A stretch of 64,000 nucleotides of DNA from Actinomucor elegans (lineage: Eukaryota; Mucoromycota; Mucoromycetes; Mucorales; Mucoraceae), in NCBI GenBank assembly GCA_026027325.1, contig JAMSLZ010000022.1:178071-242070 (forward strand). The letters are read 5' to 3'. The notes below the pieces were generated by a model that was not told where the DNA came from, did no database searches, and was given only the letters and a program-made list of their open reading frames with translations. Numbering within the stretch: position 1 is the stretch's first letter; the number at the start of each line of letters is the position of its first letter. A program made the position numbers and the translations under genes. Positions 1 through 11,608 of this stretch are shown here, in pieces.

Positions 1-1
1 C

Positions 2-920
2 ACTTTTATTCATGACATGACTTATCTGCTGGCGGCTGTGCAACAGCAAAAAGTAAATCATACTGATATTCCTCTTCGCACTTCTTCCCGACCCTACAAT
101 ACTGATTTACATCAAGATCCACGTATCAGTAAACTCTTGGAGATTCTCTGCAAGTTCCAATCTACACCACCCTATGACCGAAGACCCAGTACGAAGATGA
201 TCAATTCTAAAACCCAGAACCAGGTACGGCCTGCCTTGTCACAAGCAATACATCGAAGCAAATCTAGTTTTGGCCGATTGGGAGGTGCGATTGGCTTCGG
301 TAACACAGTAGCAGCAACAGCAGACAATTCCAGTGATACCATGTTAAATTATACCCAACAAGATTGCAGTACAGAAGATTTTGATACTGAAGAGCAACAA
401 AGCTTGGTGACTCAGTATCTTCTGATGCGCTCTTGGGTGAGCCAAAATACCGTAGATGAGTTGAGTCTGTTACGAGAGCCACCTACCAACCACGGAAAGC
501 ATGTCGGTCGCACCAGTAGCATTACCAGCTCCATGATGAGTAACACCAGTTCTTTGATGCGCCTCAGTAACCATAGCCCTGCCACCAGTAGCACCTTGAC
601 GTTGGCTTCCTCGATGGATAGCTCCAGTCGACCCGCTAGTATGGATGACGATATCTATGGAAACGAACACGAATATCAGCATACGATTCTTTCACGGGAC
701 GGCATTACCAGTTCCACCAAGTTTTGGAACGACCCTGTTATTAACCTGTACAACAAAGGTAACTTTTAGTTCTTGTTATCTCTCATTAATGTCTGACAAA
801 AAAAGTTATTTAGATAATTCAGCTCCTATTGTACCGCCTCGGCCTATAACCCAACCCACGTCATTCAAGCCTGTGCTATCTCAAAGAATCGCCAACGAAG
901 CTGCTGCTTCTCGGCAGTAG
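2..920 (+). CDS. RasGEF-domain protein, C-terminal part (5' truncated by window)
   Basis: The reading frame is open from base 2 and lacks its start. Exons are 2-758 and 814-920, with a 55-bp GT-AG intron, giving 287 visible residues. The segment TFIHDMTYLLAAV followed by a KLLEILCKFQSTPPYD stretch, and later VTQYLLMRSWVSQN before LSLLREPP, resembles the end of a Cdc25-type RasGEF catalytic domain: the region preceding an 'FQ..PY' motif, then a terminal helix closing with LS..EP. Such proteins load GTP onto Ras-like GTPases at membranes. The domain is interrupted by a low-complexity insertion rich in Ser, Thr and Asn, and a Ser-rich tail follows it. Exon 2 encodes IVPPRPIT, a plausible SH3-binding site. 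Another Ras/Rap-type regulator is possible because the catalytic core lies outside the window. Confidence 0.6.
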
Positions 921-2723
921 TTGAAATAAAAATTATAGTGTCTGAGACACTTGTAAGTAGAAATGTCACCTGTCTTGCATGAATCTTTTTAAGAATATCA
1001 GTTTTTACCTTTTCTCGACTATCAACACGTGTATTCGAACTCTCTTAAAGTCCGTTTTGACTTCAAATCACACGTGTAGTACTTCTCTTTTGCCCATCAT
1101 GTATTCTCTTTATTTCTGCAAAAAACTAGTAGATCCCGAATTACATGCATCAAAATGGATTTATGAAACAGTGCCATCATTTATCCAAAAGAACGTGCTA
1201 CATTTGAGCCACAGATGCCAGTCCTTTGTACATCGTTTAACCAGCGAATCTTTTGTAAGGTGATTTACTGTCTATTTTTTTTTTTTTTTTTTTTTTTTCG
1301 TTTCCGAACTTTTTCACCCTGTCATTCAAACTTATTTTCTTGAAGTGAGCCTTGATAGTATCCCACTATACCATTATACAGAGTTTTTACGCTTGACTAA
1401 CTAAGCAAACTTGTAAACTGAAAATGCGTCCCACAAAACAAAAAGCATTAGTCATCTTAGGTTTATATAGTTAAATAGACGCAGTAGCTCATTGCGAGAA
1501 TGGATCATCAAATAGATGTGACATTAAACTGAGATCCTCCGACAGATCGCGAATTGAACAATAGCGTTATATAAAATTCCTAAAAATTACAGCTATCTAT
1601 GAACCAGTAAATCGATTTACTGCAGTTGAAACAAAGGCTACAGCGGACAAAGTAATACATTCTAAGCACATGCTACTTGTCAGATGCAAAATTAAACCAA
1701 GATCGGTCGAGAGATCTATAGATCATTTAGCTTCAGAACTATAGGAATGTGTGTTATTTAAGTTAAACATTGATGAGTGCATCATAGTAACTGTATCGTA
1801 ATTAAATACTGTAAAGTTTTCAAAGTCTATTCTTAGCATGCACACTAGTTTTCAGATGTGACATTAAACCAAGATCGATTGAGAGGGGAGAGAGAGAGAG
1901 AGATTGCTAAAAAAAATTCAAGTTTAGCAATGGTTGCATGTTACAGCCAGTCACTAAAATAGAATTCACTATAGTAATTTAGTCAAATGATTGTTACGGC
2001 AGATACAGTAGTTTATTCTGAACATGTTACTAGTTTTTTATACAATAAATATAATGTCGGTGGCTTGATTTCTGGAAATTTGGCAAACACATTTATTCTT
2101 GCAGGCTTCATTGCAATATCATTTCATCCCAAGAGTTATTAAACATTGCTATTTTATAAGGTAGCTCACATACACTTGTTTTTTATAATTTTAGTTATGA
2201 TATAAAAACTAATTTTAGCTTGTATCTCGCAATGAATCATGTTTCTTAGATTTTCAAAAGCGGTGGCGGCTTAATTCATTTATTTCAAATTTTACAATTG
2301 ATTTTTATATGGGCGCGTTGGAAAGAAGTTATGGCTGAAATTATAATTGTAAAGCTGAAACTTTGTCAAATATGACTTGCTTGTTTGAAGATAATAATAA
2401 CAAAAAATATTCATACTAGCAGATACAGAACTATTCTGCTCAAAATTCTGTGTTTTTTTTTATTTTTTTTTATGTTAAAATAGATCCAGCAACTAACCTT
2501 AACTATTGGATCATATGGCTGAACCCAAAAACCAAAGTTGTTCACACTAAAAATATAAGTTGATCATTGAAAAACACAAGTATATATAGTTTTAGAGTAA
2601 AAAATAATAATCAATATTTTATTTTTATAATAAGAGTATATATAAGAGTATAGAAGATGGTACAATGCGAAAATGTTTAGAAGGGAGGAGGAGTTATAGT
2701 GGAATAAAGTTCTAATGAATCAT
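921..2723. other. Intergenic region, no convincing gene
   Basis: About 1.8 kb between the RasGEF gene and the convergent KNH-like gene. It holds a 22-nt T run near 1277-1298, a (GA)n stretch near 1885-1904, and two or three copies of a degenerate dispersed motif (see 1497-1885). A 94-codon open frame at 979-1263 has no recognisable domain and is not called. Confidence 0.6.
1497..1885. repeat. Degenerate dispersed repeat copies
   Basis: Related phrases recur here: 'gacattaaactgagatcc' near 1519, 'aaattaaaccaagatcggtc' near 1688 and 'gacattaaaccaagatcgat' near 1859. Two of the three are preceded by 'cagatg' and by an 'attctaagcacatgctact'-like segment. Looser matches occur in other intergenic stretches (near 5065, 10410, 29650 and 29980). 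The pattern suggests an old, diverged short repeat (MITE or SINE relic). No clear terminal inverted repeat or target duplication was found, so family and boundaries are unknown. Confidence 0.4.
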
Positions 2724-3848
2724 TTAGAAACCAGTCATAGCTAAGACAGCAGCAGGAATAGCCATAGCAAAACCAGAGATCAAGTTGCGAGTAGCACCAT
2801 TGGCAGCAGGGTCAGAAGCAGAGCCACTGGATTGAGCTCCACCTGTAGCGGAGGAAGCAGAAGCGCCACTAGCACTACCAGAGGACTTGGTAGGAACAGC
2901 AGAGGCTACGGCAGAGGAAGCAGCACTAGCAGCAGAGGAAGCAGCGGAAGGAACGGCAGAAGCGGCAGAACTGGCACCAGCTACAGCAGATGACGCAGCA
3001 GAAGCGGCAGAGGAAGCAGGACCAGCAGCACCAGATTCAGCAGCACCAGCGGCACCAGATTCAGCAGCAGCACCAGATTCAGCAGCACCAGCGGCACCAG
3101 ACTCAGCAGGGGCAGAAGCAGCGGCACTACTATCAGCTTCACCATCACCTTCGGAACCATGAGGAGCTTCAGGGACGGCACGCTTGGAAGGAGGAGCAGT
3201 AGTTGTGCCACTAGAAGATGTAGACATATCAGATGGATCGGCGGTAGATTTTTCAGTGGAAGAAACATCTTCAGCAGAAGCAACATCTCCAGCAGAAGAG
3301 TCTTCACCAGCATCAGAAGTAGAAGCTCCATCGGCAGTAGAAGCTTCAATAGGAGTAGAGGTGTTAGAAGAATTGCCACCTTCCTCGGAGACGCTCAAGT
3401 TACCAATGTAAGCCATTTGAGAAGGGTCTACACCAACAGCCAAAGAGTAGTTTTTACCTTCGGTAGCGTTTTGAGGAACATCCACTTGTGTAGAACCAGC
3501 AGCTGCATCAATTTCAGTAGCTAAAGCTTGAACCAAAGTAAGAGCACTGGGATCACCTTCCATCAAGTTGATGATCAATTTGTCGACGCCCTCTTGAACG
3601 CCTTGCCATGAGACGGTTTCAGAACCACCAATCTTCCAAGTGGTACCAGAGACGGGTTGTGTGATAGAAACAGGACCAGATTGACCTCCAGCAGCAGGAC
3701 CAGATTGACCTCCAGCAGCAGGAGCAGTACTAGCACCACCAGCAGCAGCAGAAGTAGTATCAGTAGGAGGCTGTTGAGGAGCAGCTGAGACAAGAGCAGC
3801 AGCAGCGACGATAGCAGCGAGGAAAGATGTAGAGAAAGAAGTCTTCAT
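2724..3848 (-). CDS. Secreted GPI-anchored KNH/Kre9-like Ala/Ser-rich cell-surface protein
   Basis: Single-exon gene of 374 aa. Residues 1-22 are a signal peptide (hydrophobic LAAIVAAAALVSA, then APQQPP). Residues about 55-155 (VSITQPVSGTTWKIGG, later LAVGVDPSQMAYIGNLSVS) match the N-terminal domain of the fungal Ser/Thr-rich GPI-anchored membrane family (Kre9/KNH type). The rest is low-complexity Ala, Ser and Gly, with short tandem repeats such as AAESGA and ASSAAS, and a duplicated GGQSGP near residue 50. The last about 20 residues are hydrophobic (ISGFAMAIPAAVLAMTGF) after small residues, as expected of a GPI-attachment signal. The protein probably sits in the plasma membrane or wall and may be O-glycosylated. 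A role in wall assembly is inferred from the family only. Repeat-coded length variation between strains is likely. Confidence 0.85.
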   Translation of the reverse strand: MKTSFSTSFLAAIVAAAALVSAAPQQPPTDTTSAAAGGASTAPAAGGQSGPAAGGQSGPVSITQPVSGTTWKIGGSETVSWQGVQEGVDKLIINLMEGDPSALTLVQALATEIDAAAGSTQVDVPQNATEGKNYSLAVGVDPSQMAYIGNLSVSEEGGNSSNTSTPIEASTADGASTSDAGEDSSAGDVASAEDVSSTEKSTADPSDMSTSSSGTTTAPPSKRAVPEAPHGSEGDGEADSSAAASAPAESGAAGAAESGAAAESGAAGAAESGAAGPASSAASAASSAVAGASSAASAVPSAASSAASAASSAVASAVPTKSSGSASGASASSATGGAQSSGSASDPAANGATRNLISGFAMAIPAAVLAMTGF

Positions 3849-3918
3849 TGTAATTGTATTTCTAGTAGTGTTTGATAATAATGAAAAAAAAAAAAAAGAT
3901 TTGGCTCGAGATCGACAG

Positions 3919-3930
3919 GTATTTATACCT
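3919..3930 (-). promoter_or_regulatory. TATA-box candidate of the KNH-like gene
   Basis: On the minus strand GGTATAAATACC is centred about 76 nt upstream of the start codon at 3848. It is followed by a long T tract (A run on the plus strand, 3884-3898) in the likely 5' UTR. A strong TATA element fits a highly expressed wall-protein gene. Confidence 0.55.
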
Positions 3931-6900
3931 TGAATAAATGGATGGTACCATTGCTTAGAAACCTACTCTTAAAGCTAATAACTGATGTTTCATCATATGT
4001 TTTGTTAGTACCTTAATAATGCCAAGTACACTAGCATAGTTTCCTACTAATTGTCGGAGTGATGTCAACTTACCTATAAGTAGATTTGTCAAATAACAAG
4101 AAACCAAGATCGGCCCCCGCACTAGTAAGTTTCCGTCACTTAGGAGAGCCTTTAAAGCCTATACCACTAATATTTCATTGTATATTTAGAAGTATCGCCA
4201 CATTTTGATTGTTTCATACCAAACGAGCATTAGTCTGTGTTGCTTTTAATAGTTCATAAGCTTTATAATGACTGGATAGACAGAAATTTTAGTACATCTT
4301 CTCGCAGCCAATCAAAAATGATCGCCAAGATTCAGCCAGAGTCTATAGCGGATATTCAAATATTTATACTAGATCCATGATCGTCATGGAAGCTTGTTTG
4401 AGTCCAGAACTTGTATTAATAGAAATCAAATCGATTAATACTTATGAGCAACAATCAAAATTTCAGGCTAAAAGTAATAAACTACACATACATGAAGCTT
4501 ACTATATTTGATGCTGCTTAGTGTCAAGGTTTCCAGAGATCATGACAGTTAGGAGAAAATTATGCTAACGCGTGTATTTTCATTTTCTACCTGTGGAACA
4601 CTACATTTCTGCAAAGGACTGGTGGAACCAATGAGCTCATATAATAAACAAAAAAAAAAAAGACAAGTTAATAAGGGCAAGTGCATGGCTTTGTAAAAAC
4701 ATATGTATGCTAAAAGATAAACAAGAGGGCTGAAATATAAGATATATCATTGTATTACAGATGGGCTGAAAGCTTGCAAGGGAATAATCTATAAGCAGAC
4801 ATTGTTTTGTATTCGAAAGGTGAACTAATAACAGATTTGGTATAGCATATTTGAAAGCATAGTGTTTTTTTTTTTCTCGAAAAAACCGGTCAAAAACCGT
4901 TACTTTTGATTAGGTGAAACTGGTAAGAAAACGAATCTCATTGTATCATCAAGTAGATAAAAAGACCCAGAAAAATCAACTAGTTGACCAATAAAGTTTA
5001 TCAAATAGTAAGTGTGCAAAGATAAGTTATTAGATTAAAATCAAACTGAGACTCTACCAGGCACAGTAACACATTCTAAACACGGGACTACTGATAAACA
5101 GATGGGATATTTGATCATTACTGGTTGGGATATCTGAACGCTAATAATTATACCAATTTTCAAAGCCCTGATATTTAATTGCCAGTCCCAGACATTACAA
5201 CTCTATAGGTTCCTTCTTGGAACATTGTAGTTTCAACGATATTGGACATGATTCTTATACAAATTAATATTTTGAATAGCGAGCTTTACATGATGATTAC
5301 ACCATACGGTTTAAGGTTTAGTCCTTTACAAGCTTCATTAAATGGCCTAGTGTCGAACAGCACTCTATTGTTCAAAAGTCAAATAAGTCAACTAAGACTG
5401 TATGCAGTGTGGTGGCTGAAAAGCTTTATCCTTTTTCACTACATAAAAACTTTGTAGGATAGGGCAGAAATGCATCAAGAATCTCACATTATTAACTAAT
5501 AACAAAAAAAAAAGCATAAAAATTGTACTATAAAATACTACGGGTCAGCATCAAGGCTTTAAGCCCCTAATGAAAGTTGAAGAAAATAGTGTGATCTTTC
5601 TAATGATATAAACTTTATAAAGTATAGTGTAAATGACTTTGTTTCAGAAAGGACAAGTGTTATTTTTCCAGAGTTTTATAATGCCTATTTGAAAAGATCT
5701 ACAACTATAAAAGTTAATTAATTAAAAACAACACATAATGTTGTTTATGTTTTCGTAATGTACAACTATAGCCACTGTTTGTTGTGGGTTTATTAAATTT
5801 TCATAAAGTTATAATAATGATTTTGTTGGGGAAACACCGTTGTCACTCCACACAAAACCAATAGAGTTATCATTTAGAGTTTGATGATATGGTAGTTTTT
5901 TGAAAGGTTTTCACCCCAATTTACAACGCAGTATGTCCTGTCAAATGAATTAACTTTCATACATATTCATAATCATTGATTGATGTTGAGATTAAAACTA
6001 AAATGCAGATTGATAAAGATTGCTTCATGATTCAGGTCATCTTGTATATGATCAAGTTGAAAAAAGAATGTTATGTGGTTTGGAAATGGCCGTGGGCTTC
6101 CCGCTTTTCATCTATAACTTTCTATACCGTTAAGCATGTTTCATATTTAAGAACGCAGTGTTATCAACTACGAATAAGTCTGCTATCAATCCCTCTGTCA
6201 AACAGAGTGCATATTGATACAAACATTACTATATTTGATAACAGTAAATTTTTTTTTTCAAGTACATCTCACTCCAACGGTTTCTTTTCTCAAGAGTAAA
6301 TATCATTTATGACGATGTTTATTAATATATATGCATTGCAATATTTCGGGATGGTTCAATAGGATAACTAAGCGTACTATCCATATAGTTATACTGTTAG
6401 AAATCATTCTGATGAAACAGGTATCTGGGTCGCTCTTCGTCCTTAAGTAACTAATAAATAAATTAGCCGCGAAGTTTCCTTCCAGAGCGTAACTCGTCTC
6501 CAGTACGTTCTCGCTAGCGCGGGCTCTAATACATACTACATGTCCTCCGCGATAAAGCAGCATGATTACTGTTTGAGAACTGCACGATAAAAACTCTAGT
6601 TGGATTGTTTCTTTCCATTAACAAGCAAGACAATTTGATAGAATAATTTTTTTTCTCCTACTTCTATTACCTTGTAATAGGTTATCTTTTGAGATACCAG
6701 CAAAAAATACGTAACTTCGAAGAAACATTTAAGATAAAAGGCAGTTACATCAAGATGAAAGCTTTGCTATGAGTAAAGTCTTTGTATAAAACTTAACCAT
6801 TGGTAGTTTAAAATACGATTCCTTATCAAATTATACATAGGCTAATTTTCAAGATAATGATCTATTGTTGTTATATATTCTGAGGCTAGGGCCACCTTAG

Positions 6901-7596
6901 TATCCATTTTAATGTTAATCACCTTACATAATCGTTCAAATAAGCGCTTTAAATTCTCATTAACTAATGATATATTATATCAAGCCATACAAAAGGATGA
7001 CAGTAGAAAGAGGTACTGGCTTATCTATTTAAAAATCTTTACATGATATGGTATCCTTTCTTCTGTTGTGTCTTTATTGTGTACATTGGTCTTTTACTTA
7101 TTCGACAGACTCGTACTGTACCTTATTCGTTACTGCTACAGCGGATACAAATTTTTTTTTCTCGAAAAGTTCTCACTATCTTGTAAAAAATATACCACCC
7201 TTCCATTACCTGTGCAATTTAACGTGTAAATGTAGGGTTTAGAAACACCATCGGCTCTTCAGTCTTTAATATTTGATGTTGCTACAATGCCTCTCTTGTT
7301 GAGATTTTTTTCCCCTGGGAATAGCTGCCAACGTAGCCGTTTTTCCGATGACAGTCTTTTTGCCGGTTACATACTATCCAATCCTGCAGTTATAGATAAG
7401 TTTATCCTGACTTTTCTGTGATCTATGGAGAATTAAACCTTTTATGGTTGTTGATATAGGCCAATAGGAAGATTCATTTCAGTTTTGGTAATACTACGGC
7501 TTATCGGTCATTGAAAGACTTTACGGTTATTGTACATACTCACACTTTTTTCTTTTTCTTTTCCTTTGCTCAATTGGAACATTCCTACATTCAGTC
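3931..7596. other. Long intergenic region, no convincing gene
   Basis: About 3.7 kb of AT-rich DNA between two divergently transcribed genes. Open frames at 5242-5457, 5976-6299 and 6303-6563 show no domain, intron pattern or composition suggesting coding. A patch at about 6430-6560 is richer in CG dinucleotides than its surroundings. The 60 bases before 7597 are CT-rich, as is common ahead of fungal start codons. Confidence 0.55.
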
Positions 7597-9363
7597 ATGT
7601 CTAAAGAAATCGAACACTATTTTATTGGTGTTGACGTTGGCACCGGGTAATACAAAAGAAAGCGATTTGAACGCGTAACTGACTTGATTTCTTTCTAAAG
7701 TTCTGCTCGTGCAGCAATTATCGACGCGCAAGGCCAGCTAATCAGCCTGGATGTTGAGCCTATCGCTACCTACAACCCCGAACACAATATTTATCAGCAG
7801 TCCACAACCAACATATGGTCTAGCATTACCAAATGCATCCGTACTATTATGCAAAAATCACAACTCTCACCAAATCAAATCAAGGGTATTGGGTTCGATG
7901 CTACCTGTTCTCTTGTTGTACTCGACCAACAAGGCGAGCCTCAGTCTGTAGATGAGAACTCGCAATTCACTGATAATACACAAAACGTTATTTTATGGGC
8001 AGATCATCGTGCCATTGAACAAGCAGATCGTATCAATGCCACTCGTCATAATGTATTGCGTTTTGTCGGTAACACTATCAGTCCCGAGATGGAGATCCCC
8101 AAGACCTTGTGGCTCAAAGAACATTTGCCCAGCGATAAATGGAATACTATTGGCCAATTGATGGATCTGCCAGACTTTTTAACGTTTCGTGCAACAGGAT
8201 CCTTGGCTCGCTCAACGTGTTCCTTGACATGCAAGTGCTCGTATCTTCCTCGCTGTGTGGGTCAAGGCTGGGATCCTGAATTTTTCGAACAAATAGGCTT
8301 GGGTTGTTTGATCCCAGAGAATTTTGAGCGATTAGGAGGTGAACAAGTGCCACTGCAGGCAGGAGATGCTGTAGGTGACGGCTTGACAAAAGAAGTAGCT
8401 GAGGCATGGGGCTTACTACCAGGTACTCCAGTGGGCTCAGCCATTATTGACGCCTATGCTGGTGCGGTAGCTACCTTGGGAGCGACGTCTGTCAATTCCA
8501 CAGAACGCAAAGACATATTGATTGATAGTCTCAAGACACAGGGACCCCGTCGTTTGGCTATTATTTGCGGCACTTCCAGTTGTCATATCGCCATGTCGCC
8601 TGATCCCATCTTTGTGCCTGGTGTATGGGGTCCCTATCGCTCCGTGATGCAGCCTGACATGTGGTGCGCTGAAGGCGGTCAATCTTCCACAGGGCAATTG
8701 ATTGATTTCATCGTGAATACTCATCCTGCTTTCAATGAAGCGCAAGAAAAGGCAAAAGAAGACAATCTCAACATATATACCTATTTAACCCAACATTTGC
8801 AAGCATTGCAAGCTCAAAAACGCCTCAAATATGTGGAAGAATTGACCAAACATCTACATATTTATCCTGATTTCCATGGTAACCGCTCCCCTTTGGCAGA
8901 TCCTACTTTACGAGGCACTATTGTCGGTGTATCACTAGATAAAAGTGTTGATGATTTGGCGTTGCGCTATTTAGCTACATTACAGGCGATTGCCTGTCAG
9001 ACGCGCCATATCATCGAAACTTTAAATAATGAAGGATATCAAATTGATACATTGTGTATGTCAGGCGGATTATGCAAGAGCCCTCTTTTTGTTCAAACCT
9101 TGGTGGATATCACTCAATGTCGAATCATTATGCCAGAGTCGATTGACGGTGCTGTAGTGATCGGCGCTGCTTTCTTGGGTGCAAAGGCATCAGGGCTCAT
9201 TTCAGCAGACTTGTGGGAAATCATGGTACATTTAGGAAGAACTGGATCCACTGTGTTGCCTCGTCCAGATCCAGAAATTCAAGAGATCAATCGTCGTCGA
9301 TATAAAGTCTTTTTTGCCATGTTGGAGGACCAGAAGAAATACCGTAGCATAATGGATGAATAA
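7597..9363 (+). CDS. FGGY-family carbohydrate kinase (ribulokinase-like, YDR109C/FGGY type)
   Basis: Exons 7597-7646 and 7701-9363 (54-bp intron) encode 570 aa. The N-terminal ATPase signature FIGVDVGTGSARAAIID spans the splice junction, which confirms both the start and the intron. Further FGGY-kinase marks are GFDATCSLVVLD, ILWADHRA (usually ..W.D.RA), WDPEFFEQIGL, the nucleotide-binding ICGTSSCHIAMS, DFHGNRSPLADPTLRG, and the C-terminal CMSGGLCKSPLFVQTLVDI and VVIGAAFLGAKASG. The order matches the yeast YDR109C/human FGGY subgroup, which phosphorylates D-ribulose or related ketoses in the cytosol. Length is close to family norms and no active-site segment is missing. Substrate is inferred from subgroup resemblance. 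Neighbours give no pathway clue. Confidence 0.93.
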
Positions 9364-10999
9364 ACTATGATTTTAATTTGCATTTGATCGATTTTAGACA
9401 CCTTTTTGTGATCAAGAATTGAGACACTAAAGAAGATCATAGTAGTCTCACGGTTGATACAAGTACTTTTTTTTTATTATTATTAAGGCTGTAAATTAGA
9501 TTCAATGTATAATATCCCCAAAAGCTTTAGAAGAGAATAATTTGGTTACATAATAAAGAATTTAGAAAAAGCAGTGCTAAGTTCAAACAAAGGCCGTATC
9601 TGATCAAAGAACTCATCTCCAGCATGAAGTACTAAACAAATATAACATTTAACCAGTATTAGTGGAGAGATTTATAGACATGAACTAACTGAAGATGCAA
9701 TGTAATGCTGATCATTAAAGTATAGCAACACATTGAGTCCAGCCAAGTAAACAACTCTATAGTAGATGTAATAACTCATCCCAAGTACATATTATGTATG
9801 CAAAAGATGCGATATTACAATAACCTTGAACATAATATAGCTTTATACTCTATTAAAAAAGAAGCGTACACACACACATATATATATATATCTTGAGCAT
9901 ACTATGCATGTACTTTTGTGCTTCACAAAAACAGGACATTTTGGCCTAGGAAATTTTCAGAAATCTAACCATTCCGAACATTACGACATCAGCTGAATAA
10001 TTCTCATCCACTATCGCATCTGTTCACTATTACATGCATTCCAAGTGGTCTAGAATTAATGTTAGATAGATCTTCTACCGATATCAGTTTAAGTATTTTC
10101 CCAAATGCGCCCATTACAGGTGTATTTTGCAAAAAAAAAAAAAAAAAAAAAAAAGTCGGCCTTTTATCAGACTTAACAAACCAGTATACCGTTTTTCACA
10201 AGTTATCTTTGCGCTTATGGTATTGATTACTGTTGACATAGACCTTCGAAACTGCCTTTTGTATTTATAATCCGTTTTAAGATGCGCTAAATAAAGGGGG
10301 AAAAAATAGCTTACTGTGATGTATAATTTACAGCTAATTTCTAACAAGAGTAATGCACTGGTTGGGTAATGGTTGCAACCAATTTAGTAGCTGACTTTGA
10401 GGATGTACTACTTATCAGATGCAGCGTTAGATTGAGAGTAATGGAAATTACAGACAACTAAATTTAGTTTTACGTGAAGTGAATGTCATTTACAGCTAGA
10501 TAATCTTAGAATGCATCATATATCAGTTAAACAAAGATGTAAACAAAATGATGTGGGCGTAGAATACTGATTAGATGCGATACTTATCAAAATTCAACAA
10601 GGTCGCACGCAACAAACTTTACGCTACACTAATGTTCTGTACCTTGTAAATTTATGTGACTCAAAAATTGAAACTTTTAGCCAAATACATATACATTAAA
10701 AAAAAATAAGTAGTGAACCTGAGCTTCATATGCCTTACAAAGATTGTAGAGAATCAAGTTTTCTTTTCAATGCTTCAGAATAATAATAATAATAATAAAA
10801 AAGACAATTATCTTTTTTTTTAAAGAGCAAAAATGTATATCATTTAAGTGCTTAAAACACCTGATCAAATGCATATACAATTCTCAAAGTCACTTGATGA
10901 AAAGAAGGTAATACTTTTAATGTATCTTTAGGAATCCAAAGACCAATCTTTATTTACTGTCGAACATAACACGGTTCTTTGATTTTCATGATTCGATCA

Positions 11000-11034
<35 letters not shown>

Positions 11035-11608
11035 AGGAAAAATTTCTAGATTTAATCCCCGTCTTCCAATGAACATACTATTCAATGTGTCCACCACTTA
11101 GAACGCTTAAAGTAATACTCCAACAAAACCAACCAAGAAGGAATCAGAGTTATAAAAGTCAAGTTATATACGCTATAGCCCATCTCAAAGTTGAGAAGGC
11201 ACCTACCAATGTTCGCGTCATGTTGTGTCACTATTTACATCTCCGGGATCGCTAGTAAGGTATGACACACGCACTAAGCCCGGAGATCGAATGCAGTATT
11301 TGTGTGTTTATCTGATTTTTTCATGTAATTCAATCAAACCAAAGAATAAAACTAAAAAAATTGTTATCAACGAAAAAGACCATGCAGTATTTACACATAA
11401 AGAAGCTCATTTGACACGTCCTATATAGAGAGTAAAAAGTAAATCAAATTAAAGGTACAGGACCAAAAAGCGTTCTTTCTAAACTAGAAAGGAAAAAAAA
11501 TCTGATATGAATTTGAAAAACATCAGATTATTATCACCAATGAAACTAACTGACACAAAAGCAACCCCCGGTTTACCTTTTCTTTCTTCTATACCTCTTT
11601 TACTTATA
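9364..11608. other. Intergenic region with simple repeats
   Basis: About 2.2 kb without a supported gene. It contains a (CA)n(TA)n microsatellite near 9870-9892, A runs at about 10131-10154 and 11003-11031, a (TAA)n run near 10780-10798, and a diverged copy of the dispersed repeat near 10405-10440. Open frames at 10114-10347 and 11225-11428 are not convincing. Confidence 0.55.

Noticed and set aside
979..1263. 94-codon open frame after the RasGEF gene
   Set aside because: No domain, signal or intron structure; probably chance in 3' flanking DNA. A cysteine- and serine-rich tail alone is not evidence.
2887..3524. Several open frames antisense to, or in other frames of, the KNH-like gene
   Set aside because: They arise from the GCA/GCT repeat composition of the real gene.
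5976..6563. Open frames of 107 and 86 codons in the 3.7-kb intergenic region
   Set aside because: No recognisable motif and no supporting promoter or intron. The slight CG enrichment near 6430-6560 is noted but does not make a gene or tRNA that I can fold.
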